Made by a program: the position numbers and the translations under genes. 64,000 nucleotides of DNA from a bacterium (lineage in GTDB: Bacteria > Verrucomicrobiota > Verrucomicrobiia > Limisphaerales > J093): the NCBI GenBank assembly GCA_021780105.1, contig JAJXZJ010000014.1, positions 56,255 through 120,254 on the forward strand, in the 5' to 3' direction. Each line of letters starts with the position of its first letter. Within the stretch, counting starts at the first letter, position 1. Of this stretch, positions 16,807-27,947 are shown piece after piece. Under the pieces are notes generated by a model. The model saw nothing but the letters and a program-made list of their open reading frames with translations, was not told where the DNA came from and searched no databases.

Positions 16807-18288
16807 CTACGGCAACTGGGTGTCGCCCATCAGGTAACGGTCACACTCCCGGGCGGCGCCGCGTCCTTCATTGAAGGCCCAGACGACCAGGCTTTGCCCG
16901 CGACGGCAGTCGCCGGCGGCGAAAACGCCTTTCACATTGGTGGTGAAACGACCATGCTCGGCTTTCACGTTGCTGCGCGGATCGCGCTCAATCTTGAGCT
17001 GTTCGAGCAACGACTGCTCCGGCCCGAGGAAACCCATGGCGAGCAGCACAAGCTGAACGGGGCGGGTTTCTTCCGTGCCGGGGACTTCCTTGGGCACGAA
17101 GCGCCCTTGGGCGTCCTTCTCCCATTTGATCTGGACCGTGACGACGGCCTGGACCTGCCCCTGGTCATCGCCCACAAACTGCTTGACCGTCGTCAGGTAA
17201 ACGCGCGGGTCGGCACCGAAAACGGTGGCCGCTTCCTCCTGCCCATAATCCAGGCGGTAAACCTTCGGCCATTCCGGCCACGGATTGTCCGGCGCCCGCT
17301 CCAGCGGCGGGCGCGGCAGAATTTCAATCTGGACGACGCTCTTGCAGCCATGCCGGAGCGCGGTGCCAACGCAATCCGTCCCGGTGTCGCCGCCGCCGAC
17401 GACGATGACGTCCTTGCCCTGCGCGGAAATGAATTCGCCGTCGCGCTTGCTCGTCAGCACCGAACGCGTGTTCGCAGTCAGAAACTCCATCGCGAAATGA
17501 ACGCCTTTCAGTTCGCGGCCGGGCACGGGCAGATCGCGCGGTTGGGTGGCGCCGGTGCAGAGCACCACGGCGTCGAATCCGAGGGACAGGCGCTTGACGG
17601 AATAGTTCTTCCCCACCTCCGTGCTGGTCAGAAAGGTAACCCCTTCCTCGGCCAGCAGATCCACGCGACGCTGCACGAGCCGTTTGTCCAGCTTCATGTT
17701 GGGAATGCCATACACGAGGAGGCCGCCGACGCGGTCGGCGCGCTCAAAGACGGTGACCGCGTGGCCGGCGCGATTGAGCTGGGCGGCCGCGCAAAGACCG
17801 GCCGGGCCGGAACCGACGACGGCAACTTTCTTGCCGGTGCGCACGGCGGGCGGCTCCGCCGCAACCCAGCCGTTGTCCCAGCCTTTGTCAATGATGCTGC
17901 ACTCGATGTTCTTGATGGTGACCGGCGGCTTGTTGATGCCGAGCGTGCAGGAGCCTTCGCACGGCGCCGGGCAGACGCGGCCGGTGAATTCCGGGAAGTT
18001 GTTCGTCCGGTGGAGGCGTTCGAGCGCCTCCTGCCAGAGTCCGCAGTAGATGAGATCGTTCCACTCCGGGATCAAGTTGTTGACGGGACAGCCGGTGGCC
18101 ATGCCGCTGAGCAACATGCCGGTGTGGCAAAAGGGAATGCCGCAATCCATGCAACGCGCGGCCTGTTCCTGGAGTTTTTTGTCCTCCGTGCGCGCGTGGA
18201 ATTCATCCCAGTTCTTGATGCGTTCAAGCGCCGGCCGGTCGAGTGGCAGTTCGCGGAGGTATTCGAGGAAGCCAGTGGGTTTGCCCAT
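16807..18288 (-). CDS. gltD: Glutamate synthase [NADPH] small (beta) subunit
   Basis: 493 residues, normal length. N-terminal cysteine motifs ([10 protein letters not shown], then CPAPCEGSC) bind low-potential [4Fe-4S] clusters. The FAD site is [13 protein letters not shown], the NADPH site [14 protein letters not shown], and the C-terminal flavin closure [12 protein letters not shown]. It passes NADPH electrons to GltB for reductive transfer of the glutamine amide to 2-oxoglutarate. It lies 61 bp downstream of gltB on the same strand, so gltB-gltD form an operon. Confidence 0.95.
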   Translation of the reverse strand: MGKPTGFLEYLRELPLDRPALERIKNWDEFHARTEDKKLQEQAARCMDCGIPFCHTGMLLSGMATGCPVNNLIPEWNDLIYCGLWQEALERLHRTNNFPEFTGRVCPAPCEGSCTLGINKPPVTIKNIECSIIDKGWDNGWVAAEPPAVRTGKKVAVVGSGPAGLCAAAQLNRAGHAVTVFERADRVGGLLVYGIPNMKLDKRLVQRRVDLLAEEGVTFLTSTEVGKNYSVKRLSLGFDAVVLCTGATQPRDLPVPGRELKGVHFAMEFLTANTRSVLTSKRDGEFISAQGKDVIVVGGGDTGTDCVGTALRHGCKSVVQIEILPRPPLERAPDNPWPEWPKVYRLDYGQEEAATVFGADPRVYLTTVKQFVGDDQGQVQAVVTVQIKWEKDAQGRFVPKEVPGTEETRPVQLVLLAMGFLGPEQSLLEQLKIERDPRSNVKAEHGRFTTNVKGVFAAGDCRRGQSLVVWAFNEGRGAARECDRYLMGDTQLP

Positions 18289-18349
18289 GTTCGATCAGGT
18301 TGTCGTTCAGGAAATCAATGGTTGGAGCGGCGGCGTGGGGAGGGCCAGG

Positions 18350-21300
18350 TCAACCGCCGCCGACACGCGCCACGTCGTGGGCATTCGCCTCGAACGCGGC
18401 CATCCAGGCCTCGTCACCGGTGAGGCCCGACTCGGTTACCAGCTTCATCGCCTGCAGCACGCGCTTGTAGTCTTTCGGCATCACCTTCACAAACTTGCCG
18501 GCAAATTCCTCCCAGAGCACCAGGATCCGCAACGCGCGCTGGCTGCGGGTGTATTCCGCGTGGCGCTGGATGAGCCCCCGCACCGCCTCGATTTCCTCGC
18601 GGTCCTCCAGCGTTTCGAGGCCCACCATTTGCTGGTTGCAGCGTCGCGGGAAATCCCCGGCCTCGTCCAGCACGTAGGCGACGCCGCCGGACATGCCGGC
18701 GGCGAAGTTCCGTCCCGTCGGGCCGATCACCACCACGCGCCCGCCGGTCATGTATTCGCAACCGTGGTCGCCGACGGCTTCCACCACCGCGTCAAGGCCG
18801 CTGTTGCGGACACAGAAACGCTCGCCCGCCATGCCGCGGATAAAAGCCTCGCCGCTGGTGGCGCCGTAAAACGCCACGTTGCCGATCAGAATGTTTTCCT
18901 CGGGCACGAAGGTGGAACCCACCGGCGGGTACACGATGATCCGGCCGCCCGAAAGGCCCTTGCCCAGATAGTCGTTGGCGTCGCCTTCGAGGACGAACGT
19001 CATTCCCTTCGGCATGAACGCGCCGAAGCTCTGGCCGGCCGAGCCTTTGAAATGGAGATGGATCGTGTCATCCGGCAGCCCGGCGGGACCGTGCCGGCGC
19101 GTCACCTCGCTGCCGGTGATCGTGCCCACGACGCGGTTGACGTTGTGGATCGCGAGTTTCGCGCGGACCTTTTCGCCACGCTCGATCGCCGGCTCGCACA
19201 GCGTGAGCAGCTCGGTTTTGTCGAGCGATTTTTCCAGACCGTGGTCCTGCGGAATCTGGCAGTAGCGGCCCACGCCGGCCGGCGCCTTCGGTTGATAAAG
19301 GATGTTTGCGAAGTCCAGCCCCCTGGCCTTCCAATGGTCCACCGCCCGCTTCGGTTCGAGCGCCTCGGTGCGGCCGATCATCTCGTTGATGGTGCGGAAG
19401 CCCAGTTGCGCCATCAACTCGCGGACCTCCCGGGCAACGAAGGTCATGAAGTTGACCACGTGCTCCGGCTTGCCGGCGAACTGCGCCCGCAGGCGCGGAT
19501 CCTGCGTCGCCACGCCCACCGGGCAGGTGTTCAGATGGCAGACGCGCATGAGGATGCAACCCATCGAAACCAGCGGCGCCGTGGCGAAGCCAAATTCCTC
19601 GGCGCCCAGCAACGCGGCGATCACCACGTCGCGCCCGGTCTTCAACTGGCCGTCGGTTTCCACCACGATGCGGCTGCGGAGATTGTTCAGCACGAGCGTC
19701 TGGTGCGTCTCGGCCAGGCCCAGCTCCCACGGCAGGCCCGCGTGCTTGATGCTGGTCTGCGGCGACGCGCCGGTGCCGCCGTCGTAACCGCTGATCAGCA
19801 CGACGTCGGCGTGCGCCTTGGCCACGCCGGCGGCGATGGTGCCCACGCCCACCTCGGATACCAGCTTGACGCTGATGCGCGCGTGTTCATTGGCATTTTT
19901 CAAGTCGTGGATCAACTCCGCCAGGTCCTCGATCGAGTAAATGTCGTGGTGCGGCGGCGGCGAAATGAGGCCGACGCCCGGCGTCGAGTACCGCACTTTC
20001 GCGATCCACGGATACACCTTCTGGCCGGGCAACTGCCCGCCTTCGCCGGGCTTCGCGCCCTGCGCCATCTTGATCTGGAGTTCGCGGGCGTTGACAAGGT
20101 AGTTGCTCGTGACCCCGAAGCGGCCGGAGGCCACCTGCTTGATGGCGGAGTTCTTGGAATCCTTCAGCTCGTTGCTCCAGGTGTAACGGGCCGGATCCTC
20201 GCCGCCTTCGCCGGTGTTGCTTTTGCCGCCGATGCGGTTCATGGCGATGGCGAGCGTTTCGTGCGCCTCCTGGCTGATCGAGCCGTAGCTCATCGCGCCG
20301 CTTTTGAAGCGCTTCATGATGCTTTCCACCGGCTCGACCTCCTCGATCGGCACCGGCTGGCGCGGCTTGAACTCCAGCAGGCTGCGGAGCGTGCAAAAGT
20401 GCTTCGCCTGGTCGTCAATCAGTTTCGAATACTGCTTGAACAGGTCGTAGCGGCCGACCCGCACGGCCTTCTGCAACGCGTGGACCGATTCCGGGTTGAA
20501 CAGGTGAAACTCGCCGTCCTGCCGCCATTGATAGAATCCGCCGGGGTCGAGCACATGCCCGTTGACCTGCCGGTCCGGGAAAGCGCGGCGATGACGGGCG
20601 AGGACTTCCTCGGCAATCACCTCCAGACCCACGCCCTCCACGCGCGACGGCGTCCACGTGAAATACTTGTCAATCACCCGGCGGCTCAGGCCGACGGCCT
20701 CGAAGATTTGGGCGCCGCGATAACTCTGGATCGTCGAGATGCCCATCTTTGAGCAGACCTTGACGACCCCCTTGGTGGCGGCCTTCGCGTAGTTCTTGCA
20801 TGCGGTCTTGTGGTCAATGCCCTTGAGCAGGCCCTGCCGGATCATGTCGTCGAGCGTCTCGAAGGCGAGGTAAGGATTGATGGCGCTGACGCCGTAACCG
20901 ATCAGCAGCGAGAAATGATGCACTTCGCGCGGCTCGCCGGATTCGAGGATCAAGCCCACGCGGGTCCGGGAGCCGTTCCGGATCAGGTGGTGATGCAGAC
21001 CCGAAACGACCAGCAACGCGGGGATCGGCGCGTTCTCGGCGTCAATGCCGCGGTCGGAGAGGACGATGAGGTTGACGCCCTCGGCAATGGCGCGGTCCGC
21101 CTTGGCGTAAAGCGCGTCCATCGCCTTCTCGAGGCCCAGCGCACCATCCGCCGCATGGAACAGGATCGGCAGCGTGATGGATTTGAACTCGCCCTGGGCG
21201 ACGTGGCGCAGCTTGGCCAGCTCCTCGTTGGTCAGGATGGGGGTCTTGAGCTTGATGAGATGGCAGCTTTCAGGCACCGGCTTGAGCAGGTTGCGCTCCG

Positions 21301-22984
21301 ACCCGGTGCAGGTTTCCGTCGAGGTGACAATTTCCTCGCGGATGCAGTCAATCGGCGGGTTCGTGACCTGCGCGAAAAGCTGCTTGAAGTAGTTGTAAAG
21401 AAGCTGCGGCCGGGCCGAGAGCACCGCCAGCGGCGTGTCCGCGCCCATCGAACCGACGGCTTCGACGCCGTCGCGGGCCATCGGCGTCAAGACGACGCGC
21501 AAATCCTCGAACGTGTAGCCGAAGGTTTGCTGGCGCTGGAGCACCGTCTCGTGGTCCGGCTCCGGCAGTTGCGTCGGCGTCGGCAGTTGGGAGAGATCCA
21601 CCAGGTGCTTGTTAAGCCACTGCCGATATGGTTGTGCCGAGGCAACCTGGTGCTTGATCTCCTCGTCCGAGACGATGCGGCCTTCCTCGGTGTCCACCAG
21701 AAACATGCGGCCCGGCTGGAGCCGGCCTTTGGACAACACGCGATCCGGCGGGATGTCCAGCACGCCCACTTCCGAGGCCATCACCACCAGGTCGTCCTTC
21801 GTCACGTAGTAACGCGACGGCCGCAGCCCGTTGCGATCCAGCACGGCGCCGATCCGAATGCCATCGGTGAAGGCAATCGAAGCCGGCCCGTCCCACGGCT
21901 CCATGAGACAGGAATGATATTCGTAAAAGGCCTTCTTCTCGTCGCTCATGGTCTCGTGATTGCTCCACGGTTCCGGGATCATCATCATCACGGCGTGCGG
22001 GAGGGAGCGGCCGGCGAGCACGAGCAGTTCGAGGCAGTTGTCAAACATCGCCGAATCGCTGCCATTCGTGTTGATGATCGGCAGGATGGTCTTGATGTCG
22101 TCGCCGAACAGGTCGGAATTGAACATCGCCTCGCGGGCGTGCATCCAGTTGATGTTGCCGCGGAGCGTGTTGATCTCCCCGTTGTGGGCGACATAGCGGT
22201 AGGGATGTCCGCGTTCCCAGCTCGGAAACGTGTTCGTGCTGAACCGGGAGTGAACCAGCGCGAGGGCGCTTTCCATGGCCGGATCGTTCAGGTCCGGATA
22301 ATATTGCGGCAACTGCTCGGACATGAGCATGCCCTTGTAACCGAGCGTCTTGTAGGACAAGCTGGCCATGTACCAATAATGGCTGCCCTTGAGGCCGGAG
22401 TTGCGGACTTCGGTGACGGCCCGTTTGCGAATGATGTAGAGCCTCCGCTCGAAATCCAGGTCGTCGGCCAGGTTGGGGTTGCGCCGGATGAACACCTGCC
22501 GCATGAACGGCTCCGAGGCCTTGGCCGTGGCGCCAATCATGGAATTGTCGGTTGGCACCGTGCGCCAGCCGATGACTTCCTGGCCTTCCTCGGCAACGAT
22601 AACCTCAAACAGGCGCTCGCAATTCCGGCATTGCTCGGGATCGGGCGGCAGAAACAACATGCCCACGCCATATTGCCGCGGACGCGGCAGCCGGATGCCG
22701 GCTTCCCCGCAAACCTTCAGCAGAAACTGGTGCGGCATCTGAATCAAGATGCCCGCCCCGTCGCCGGTGTTGGCCTCACAGCCGCAGGCGCCGCGGTGGT
22801 TGAGATTCAACAACACCTGGAGTCCCTGGCGGATGATCTCGTGCGAACGCCGGCCTTTGACGTTCACCACGAACCCGACGCCGCAGGCGTCGTGCTCAAA
22901 CTGCGGATCGTAAAGCCCCTGCTTTTCCGGCGGGCCTGTCAGGGCGCTTGCGCCGGATTGCGGTGCCACGGTTGCGTTGCTCAT
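18350..22984 (-). CDS. gltB: Glutamate synthase large (alpha) subunit
   Basis: 1544 residues from ATG 22984 (an in-frame GTG at 23008 would add eight). Domains in order: class II glutamine amidotransferase whose mature N-terminal nucleophile is Cys34 in DACGVGFV after a short propeptide; central domain; FMN-binding synthase domain ([11 protein letters not shown]); [3Fe-4S] cysteines [12 protein letters not shown] (C-x5-C-x4-C); and the C-terminal beta-helix GXGXG domain. Makes two glutamates from glutamine and 2-oxoglutarate. A perfect inverted repeat lies just upstream of the ATG and overlaps the GTG, favouring the ATG start. Confidence 0.95.
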   Translation of the reverse strand: MSNATVAPQSGASALTGPPEKQGLYDPQFEHDACGVGFVVNVKGRRSHEIIRQGLQVLLNLNHRGACGCEANTGDGAGILIQMPHQFLLKVCGEAGIRLPRPRQYGVGMLFLPPDPEQCRNCERLFEVIVAEEGQEVIGWRTVPTDNSMIGATAKASEPFMRQVFIRRNPNLADDLDFERRLYIIRKRAVTEVRNSGLKGSHYWYMASLSYKTLGYKGMLMSEQLPQYYPDLNDPAMESALALVHSRFSTNTFPSWERGHPYRYVAHNGEINTLRGNINWMHAREAMFNSDLFGDDIKTILPIINTNGSDSAMFDNCLELLVLAGRSLPHAVMMMIPEPWSNHETMSDEKKAFYEYHSCLMEPWDGPASIAFTDGIRIGAVLDRNGLRPSRYYVTKDDLVVMASEVGVLDIPPDRVLSKGRLQPGRMFLVDTEEGRIVSDEEIKHQVASAQPYRQWLNKHLVDLSQLPTPTQLPEPDHETVLQRQQTFGYTFEDLRVVLTPMARDGVEAVGSMGADTPLAVLSARPQLLYNYFKQLFAQVTNPPIDCIREEIVTSTETCTGSERNLLKPVPESCHLIKLKTPILTNEELAKLRHVAQGEFKSITLPILFHAADGALGLEKAMDALYAKADRAIAEGVNLIVLSDRGIDAENAPIPALLVVSGLHHHLIRNGSRTRVGLILESGEPREVHHFSLLIGYGVSAINPYLAFETLDDMIRQGLLKGIDHKTACKNYAKAATKGVVKVCSKMGISTIQSYRGAQIFEAVGLSRRVIDKYFTWTPSRVEGVGLEVIAEEVLARHRRAFPDRQVNGHVLDPGGFYQWRQDGEFHLFNPESVHALQKAVRVGRYDLFKQYSKLIDDQAKHFCTLRSLLEFKPRQPVPIEEVEPVESIMKRFKSGAMSYGSISQEAHETLAIAMNRIGGKSNTGEGGEDPARYTWSNELKDSKNSAIKQVASGRFGVTSNYLVNARELQIKMAQGAKPGEGGQLPGQKVYPWIAKVRYSTPGVGLISPPPHHDIYSIEDLAELIHDLKNANEHARISVKLVSEVGVGTIAAGVAKAHADVVLISGYDGGTGASPQTSIKHAGLPWELGLAETHQTLVLNNLRSRIVVETDGQLKTGRDVVIAALLGAEEFGFATAPLVSMGCILMRVCHLNTCPVGVATQDPRLRAQFAGKPEHVVNFMTFVAREVRELMAQLGFRTINEMIGRTEALEPKRAVDHWKARGLDFANILYQPKAPAGVGRYCQIPQDHGLEKSLDKTELLTLCEPAIERGEKVRAKLAIHNVNRVVGTITGSEVTRRHGPAGLPDDTIHLHFKGSAGQSFGAFMPKGMTFVLEGDANDYLGKGLSGGRIIVYPPVGSTFVPEENILIGNVAFYGATSGEAFIRGMAGERFCVRNSGLDAVVEAVGDHGCEYMTGGRVVVIGPTGRNFAAGMSGGVAYVLDEAGDFPRRCNQQMVGLETLEDREEIEAVRGLIQRHAEYTRSQRALRILVLWEEFAGKFVKVMPKDYKRVLQAMKLVTESGLTGDEAWMAAFEANAHDVARVGGG

Positions 22985-23006
22985 CGTCACAATGGGTTGT
23001 TCGGAC

Positions 23007-23022
23007 ACACGAACAATCGTGT
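23007..23022. promoter_or_regulatory. Palindrome ACACGA-acaa-TCGTGT upstream of gltB
   Basis: Perfect 6+6 inverted repeat 23 bases upstream of the gltB ATG, embedded in AT-rich sequence. Its position in the leader or promoter of the nitrogen-assimilation operon suggests an operator. A second imperfect repeat AGCTTTT-acc-AAAAG(G)CT lies at 23035-23052. Confidence 0.4.
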
Positions 23023-23161
23023 ATAAATTGCGACAGCTTTTACCAAAAGGCTAGGGCGGCGCAATAGGGCAATCGCTTTTTTTTCCGCGCCGTTGACAAA
23101 ACCACCAGCCGCGGGGGTATCCGGGCGCCGGGCGCGGCCAACCACCATCGCTGCGCCCGTC

Positions 23162-24760
23162 TCAGTCGGTACTCTCCTTTTGCTGACGATAATTCGGCGG
23201 GCGCGCGATGCGGCGCGGTTCGAGCCAGCGGGCCGTATCCGCCACCGTATGCAACTCGCCCCGCAGGATGGCCAGCAGCAGATCGTGGGTGACGATCGTG
23301 TTGATCATGGTTCCAAACTCCAGGCCCTGGCCGCTCCGCGGTGGATGCACAATAAATGGCACGCGGCAGTCCACCCGCCCGTCGTAAACCGCGGATTCCC
23401 TCCACCAATGGTCCGAACTGATCACCAACCAGGTTTTATCCTGCAAGCCGGCGTGGACGACGCTCTGCCGGATTGCTCCCAACATGCGATCGGCGAGCAT
23501 GAGATTGTTGAAGTAGCCCATGGATTTGGGCACGCCAAACGCCGTGAAGCGATGGTCCGCCGGCAGGTAAATCCCCGGTTTGTGCGGAGGCGCCAGATGG
23601 AAAAGCATCAAATTGTAGTCCGCATTGCCGGCCAGGGCCGTCGCCTCCCGCTCGCCGCGCCGGCACAAATCAACGTAGAGTTGGCGTCGCTGGATGGTTC
23701 CCAACATCGCTGATAATTCCCGCGCCAGGGCCGGGCCAACCGTGCCGGCCCGCGCGTGTTCGGACGTCATGTAAGGGAACCACACGCAATAACTCAGGGA
23801 GCCGGCCAGGATGCGGGAATACGGATGATACCAGCCGACCAGCGCCGTGTTCGCCCCTGCATCCCGGGCGAGGGAAAACACCGAAGGCAGGCGCCGCCAG
23901 TCCAACTTTTGTTTGCTCTTCTCCGGTTCGATCAGCAATTCCGAAGGACCGGCCACTTTTACGCTGTCCAGTTGTTGTCCGGAAATCAGCGCGGGCATGG
24001 AAATCAACGTGGCCCCGCCCGGCGAGTAGGCGTTGGTCGCAAACAACGACTCGCGGCGAAGCTGGTCAAAATTCGGCAACGCGACACCGGCCGGTCGTTG
24101 CTCGAATGCCAGACGATAATCGGTTTCGTCAAAGATGATCCAGATCACGCGCGGCAGGTCGGGCCGGGCCGGGCGGAGTGCGGCCAAAGGCGGATCGGCA
24201 TCGTCCTGGTTCAGATGCAGCACGCCGACCAGCAACAGGACCGTATGCGCCACGGTCAGCAAGGCCAGCGGGGCAAACAGCACGACAACGACAGCCGCGA
24301 ACCGCGCCACCCGACGGTGCTGCCAGATGACCAGAAGCAAAAGAATGGCCGTCAGCGCCACTCCGGTCGGATGCTTCAAAAAAACAACGACCTGGTAATC
24401 GGGAATCTTCAAGAGGTTGGTCCGCAGAAAATCGACGGGAAAAATCAACGCCGCCAGAAACAACAGGTGAATGGCAAACCGCACCGCGCGATTGCGGGTG
24501 CTTCGCCAGACACGCATGACCAGCCATGCCACGCCGGTCAGCCACGCCAAATTCACCATCAGGGCGAGCAGGGTCGGCGTCTTGACCGGCACTTCGTTGA
24601 AATAGCCGCGATCCTTGTCGTAAAGAATTTCAAACCAGGCATTGGCCAGAACCAGGTTCGCCAGCGAGAGACCGAGCACCGCATCCTTCAGCCTTTGTTT
24701 CCAAAGCGGATCGTCTTCCGGCACCGCTTCCTCCGCCTGCTCTGGCCGGTCGGCGCTCAT
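23162..24760 (-). CDS. Membrane-anchored sulfatase-like (alkaline phosphatase superfamily) protein
   Basis: 532 residues. About five N-terminal transmembrane helices (to ~residue 180) precede an extracytoplasmic sulfatase/phosphoethanolamine-transferase-like domain: metal-binding IIFDETDY, a nucleophile region SPGGATLISMPALISG and a C-terminal SSDHWWRES. Layout resembles EptA/LtaS-type enzymes that transfer head groups to lipids or glycans, or sulfatase-like proteins of unknown substrate. Its ATG overlaps the methyltransferase stop (ATGA), so it is the third gene of an operon with 24757-26399. Confidence 0.75.
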   Translation of the reverse strand: MSADRPEQAEEAVPEDDPLWKQRLKDAVLGLSLANLVLANAWFEILYDKDRGYFNEVPVKTPTLLALMVNLAWLTGVAWLVMRVWRSTRNRAVRFAIHLLFLAALIFPVDFLRTNLLKIPDYQVVVFLKHPTGVALTAILLLLVIWQHRRVARFAAVVVVLFAPLALLTVAHTVLLLVGVLHLNQDDADPPLAALRPARPDLPRVIWIIFDETDYRLAFEQRPAGVALPNFDQLRRESLFATNAYSPGGATLISMPALISGQQLDSVKVAGPSELLIEPEKSKQKLDWRRLPSVFSLARDAGANTALVGWYHPYSRILAGSLSYCVWFPYMTSEHARAGTVGPALARELSAMLGTIQRRQLYVDLCRRGEREATALAGNADYNLMLFHLAPPHKPGIYLPADHRFTAFGVPKSMGYFNNLMLADRMLGAIRQSVVHAGLQDKTWLVISSDHWWRESAVYDGRVDCRVPFIVHPPRSGQGLEFGTMINTIVTHDLLLAILRGELHTVADTARWLEPRRIARPPNYRQQKESTD

Positions 24761-26199
24761 ACGGTGGCGCGGCGCTTGCGAAGCAGGTAGAGGCGACGGT
24801 GTGTTTCCGGCAACGCCACCGAGCGGACCACCTCAAACCGTGCCGCGCAGGCGGCTTCAAAGACCTCGGTCGTCAACGACGCGTGCAGGTGTTCGCGCCC
24901 ACGGGTGAGCTGGCGGAACATGTCGTCCGCCGGCGCCACAAACTCAATGACCAGTGCGTCGGTGGTGAGTTCCGCCGCCAGCGCCAGCACGTCCTCCAGC
25001 GGGACGCGTTCGGTCACGAGCAGGTGGTGCAACACGGCCAGCATGAGCACGCAATCCGCCGCGCCGCGGGCACGGTCGAGAAACGAACGGCTTTCCCGGT
25101 ATTGCCAGCCCAGCGCCGGGCTGGGCCGCGCGAGGTCCACAGCCAACGGGAGGACATCCAGCGAGCGGGCGCGGGCGCGTTGCCAGATCGCTCCCACGCA
25201 CGTCGGATCAATGTCCACCGCCACCACGCGGGCGCCGCTTTCCGCGGCCATGGCGCTGAAATGTCCCGTGTTCGCCCCCACGTCCAGCACCCGCGGCGGC
25301 TTGAGTTCCGCCAGGGCCTCGCGGACAAACCGCTCCTTCGCGGCAAACGCCGGCCCGTTGTAGGAGTGCGTCTGCATGTAATCGCTCCAAACCGACTCGC
25401 GGGCGCGCCGCGGCTCAAGCCGGTTCAGCATTCGCCGCAGCCGCGCCAGCAGCGATTCCACAATGAACCGGGCTTTTTCCGGGTTGGTTTCGCGCGGCTG
25501 GTAGAGCGCGGTGGATTCCCGCCGGGCCGAACCCGAGAGCCAGGTCGGAAATGAAACCAGCGAAAGCATCGCCGGCCGCAGGCGCGTCAGCGGGTGACAC
25601 CAGTGATAAACCTCCTCCGGCTCCAGTCCGTCCCGGCGGCTCAAAAAAATGTCCGCCAACCGTGTGCCCCATAGACGGTGAGCCAGCAGCGGCAACAGAA
25701 ATGTCCTGACGAATTGCGCGTAGGGCCGCCACACCGGATCGCCTGGCTGGCGCCGCTCGAAGGAGAGCAGGTCCACGAAGACCGGCGCGCTCCCGCGGAA
25801 AAGCACGTTCTGCGGCGTGGCGTCCTTCAATCCCCAGCCATCGGCCAACGTCCGCGAAGTTACATCCAAGGTCAGCCGCGCCGCCGCCCAAAGCATTTCC
25901 GCCGGCCATTCATGCGGATAACTGGGAAACAAAATCCGTTCATGCTCGTAAAAGCGGCCGGCCGGCTGCCGGGAGAGCAACTCGCTCCAGCCCGGCCGGC
26001 CAGCGATTTCGGCGGATTCCGATTCCGTCAGCGCACGGGTGGAGACAAGCTGTTTGCGCTGCTGGAGTTCGCGACCGGAAGACGAATGCAGGAAGGCTTC
26101 AAAGTCCTCGACGCTGCCGGCCGTGACGTAGCGCAGCACGCGTTGGTCAAACACGCCGCAGACGCCGGCCGGGTCGCGGAAGGAAAGAACCGGCGCCAT
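24757..26199 (-). CDS. Class I SAM-dependent methyltransferase with kinase-like N-terminal region
   Basis: 480 residues. The C-terminal half is a Rossmann methyltransferase: motif I VLDVGANTGHFSA, acidic motif VVAVDIDP, and the motif-IV-like CVLMLAVLHHLL. The N-terminal half contains GLKDATPQNVLF followed by PVFVDLLSF, which mimics the catalytic loop (D-x4-N) and metal-binding Asp of aminoglycoside-phosphotransferase/kinase folds. Combined proteins of this type accompany surface-glycan genes (recollection). Starts within the stop of the upstream 66-residue gene (TAATG) and overlaps the sulfatase-like gene (ATGA), indicating translational coupling. Substrate unknown. Confidence 0.75.
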   Translation of the reverse strand: MAPVLSFRDPAGVCGVFDQRVLRYVTAGSVEDFEAFLHSSSGRELQQRKQLVSTRALTESESAEIAGRPGWSELLSRQPAGRFYEHERILFPSYPHEWPAEMLWAAARLTLDVTSRTLADGWGLKDATPQNVLFRGSAPVFVDLLSFERRQPGDPVWRPYAQFVRTFLLPLLAHRLWGTRLADIFLSRRDGLEPEEVYHWCHPLTRLRPAMLSLVSFPTWLSGSARRESTALYQPRETNPEKARFIVESLLARLRRMLNRLEPRRARESVWSDYMQTHSYNGPAFAAKERFVREALAELKPPRVLDVGANTGHFSAMAAESGARVVAVDIDPTCVGAIWQRARARSLDVLPLAVDLARPSPALGWQYRESRSFLDRARGAADCVLMLAVLHHLLVTERVPLEDVLALAAELTTDALVIEFVAPADDMFRQLTRGREHLHASLTTEVFEAACAARFEVVRSVALPETHRRLYLLRKRRATV

Positions 26200-26399
26200 T
26201 ACTTGCTTTGCCGGCTTTCAGGCGCGGGCTTCGATTCCGCTGGTTGCGTTTTATCCGCGCGGCCGAAGAGCCGTTGCACCTGATGGACAATCCATTTACG
26301 AGTTTGCTTGAGGTAGAAGATGAATCCGACAAAAGCGGCAACGATCGCCTGCCACAGCAACAAACCGGACCCCGGATCAATATATGCCAAGAAGTTCAT
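26199..26399 (-). CDS. Small membrane protein, 66 residues
   Basis: One hydrophobic helix (GLLLWQAIVAAFVGFIFYL) after MNFLAYIDPGS, then a basic stretch KQTRKWIVHQVQRLFGR and a polar tail. It is the first gene of the three-gene operon; its stop overlaps the methyltransferase start (TAATG). The 'YIDPGSG' opening recurs in small proteins next to similar methyltransferase/sulfatase genes as I recall. Role unknown, perhaps a membrane partner of the two enzymes. Confidence 0.7.
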   Translation of the reverse strand: MNFLAYIDPGSGLLLWQAIVAAFVGFIFYLKQTRKWIVHQVQRLFGRADKTQPAESKPAPESRQSK

Positions 26400-26762
26400 G
26401 TCACTGACCTGCTATCGTTTCGTCACGCCTTTGTCATTTTTCCGACGACAAATTTTGTTGGAACTATAATCAGTCTTACCTCAATGCCAACCAGATATTT
26501 CCTGCCGGCCAAGGTCTTTCGCCAGCGACCCACTCAGCAAGTTCCGATGACAACGCCGGATCGCACCATGCCACTGGCATGGACGTTCCCCGTCAACAGC
26601 AGGTTACATGCTAAAGTCTTTCCTGTGCACAACGCCGGACCGGCGGCACCATCATGCCGGTGGAAACATCCGCCGACGGTTTGCGGCGGAAGCCGGCCGC
26701 AGTTGCGCGGGCGCATTTTTTTCTTTCCGACCCGCCGGATTTCCCGTTGCCTGTTCGGCGTC
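26400..26762. other. 363-bp divergent intergenic region
   Basis: No gene supported. The left 100 bases are AT-richer and must hold the promoter of the minus-strand envelope operon. A TATAAT at 26465-26470 on the plus strand has no matching -35 box. Confidence 0.4.
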
Positions 26763-27938
26763 ATGGCCTTTGCCGCGCAACATTTCATCGCGAACAACGT
26801 CCGCGCCATCCCGCGTTCCGGGATTCGCGAGTTCTTCGACATTGTCCAGGGAATGCCCGACGTGATTTCGCTGGGCGTTGGCGAGCCGGACTTCGTCACG
26901 CCCTGGCACATTCGCGAAGCCGCCATTTACGCGCTGGAACGCGGCAAAACGAGCTACACCTCCAACCTCGGCCTGCTCAAACTGCGCGAGGCGATTTCCA
27001 CCAGCGTGGCGCGGCACTTCGGTGTCAGCTATGATCCCAAGCGCCAGATTCTGATCACCGTCGGCGTCAGCGAGGCGCTGGACATCGCGTTGCGCGCGGT
27101 GGTCAATCCCGCCGATGAAGTCATCTACCACGAGCCGTGCTACGTGAGTTATTCGCCCAGCATCGCGATGACTTACGGCGTGCCGGTGGCGGTGGCCTGC
27201 CGCGCGGAAGACGGCTTCGCCGTGCGGGCCGAGGCCATCGAGGCCGCGATCACGCCGCGCAGCCGCGTGCTCGTGTTGAACTTTCCGACGAACCCGACCG
27301 GCGGCACGATGACGCGCGCCGAACTGGAACAGATCGCCGCAGTGGTCCAGCGCCACAACCTGCTCGTCATCACCGACGAGATTTACTCGGAGCTGACCTT
27401 CGAAGGTGAGCACGTCAGCCTCGCGTCGTTGCCCGGCATGGCGGAGCGGACGATTTTCCTGCACGGCTTTTCCAAGGCGTATGCGATGACGGGCTTCCGC
27501 ATCGGCTACGCCTGCGGTCCAGCCGAACTGGTCGAGGCGATGATGAAGATTCACCAATACTCGATGCTGTGCGCCAGCATCGTGAGCCAGGAAGCCGCGA
27601 ACGAGGCGATCCGTCATGGGCACGCTGACACCGTGGAAATGCGCGAGCAGTACCGCGCCCGTCGCAACGTCATCGTCGGTGCGCTCAACGCGATGGGGCT
27701 GCCCTGCCACCGGCCGCGTGGCTCATTTTATGCCTTCCCGTGTGTCAAAAGCACCGGCCTCACCTCGAAGGAATTCGCAGTGAAACTGCTGGAAAAAAAG
27801 AAGGTCGCGTGCGTGCCGGGCAGCGCCTTCGGTCCCAGCGGCGAAGGCTATCTGCGCTGCTGTTTCGCCACGGCGCTCGACCGGATCGAGATCGCCATGG
27901 AACGCATGGCTGAGTTCGTGAAGGAATTGCGCGGCTGA
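26763..27938 (+). CDS. Class I/II PLP-dependent aminotransferase
   Basis: 391 residues from ATG 26763, chosen because family similarity begins there (HFIANNVRAIPRSGIREFFD). PLP enzyme fold type I: substrate-binding GVGEPDF, the NFPTNPTGG loop, Asp in VITDEIYSE and the Schiff-base Lys238 in FSKAYAMTGFRIGY. Groups with aspartate/aromatic aminotransferases of the subgroup annotated as PatA/aspartate aminotransferase. Amino donor and keto acid cannot be told. The frame stays open far upstream without protein-like sequence. It is convergent with the GH127 gene (9-bp gap). Confidence 0.88.
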   Translation: MAFAAQHFIANNVRAIPRSGIREFFDIVQGMPDVISLGVGEPDFVTPWHIREAAIYALERGKTSYTSNLGLLKLREAISTSVARHFGVSYDPKRQILITVGVSEALDIALRAVVNPADEVIYHEPCYVSYSPSIAMTYGVPVAVACRAEDGFAVRAEAIEAAITPRSRVLVLNFPTNPTGGTMTRAELEQIAAVVQRHNLLVITDEIYSELTFEGEHVSLASLPGMAERTIFLHGFSKAYAMTGFRIGYACGPAELVEAMMKIHQYSMLCASIVSQEAANEAIRHGHADTVEMREQYRARRNVIVGALNAMGLPCHRPRGSFYAFPCVKSTGLTSKEFAVKLLEKKKVACVPGSAFGPSGEGYLRCCFATALDRIEIAMERMAEFVKELRG

Positions 27939-27947
27939 GCCAGCCGG

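Noticed and set aside
18050..20752. 900-codon plus-strand open frame
   Set aside because: Antisense to gltB and gltD; no recognisable domain.
26465..26470. Plus-strand TATAAT as aminotransferase promoter
   Set aside because: No acceptable -35 box at 16-18 bp and nearly 300 bp from the start codon.
26208..26762. In-frame N-terminal extension of the aminotransferase
   Set aside because: The extra 185 residues are Arg/Pro/Cys-rich without family similarity; the family start is at 26763.
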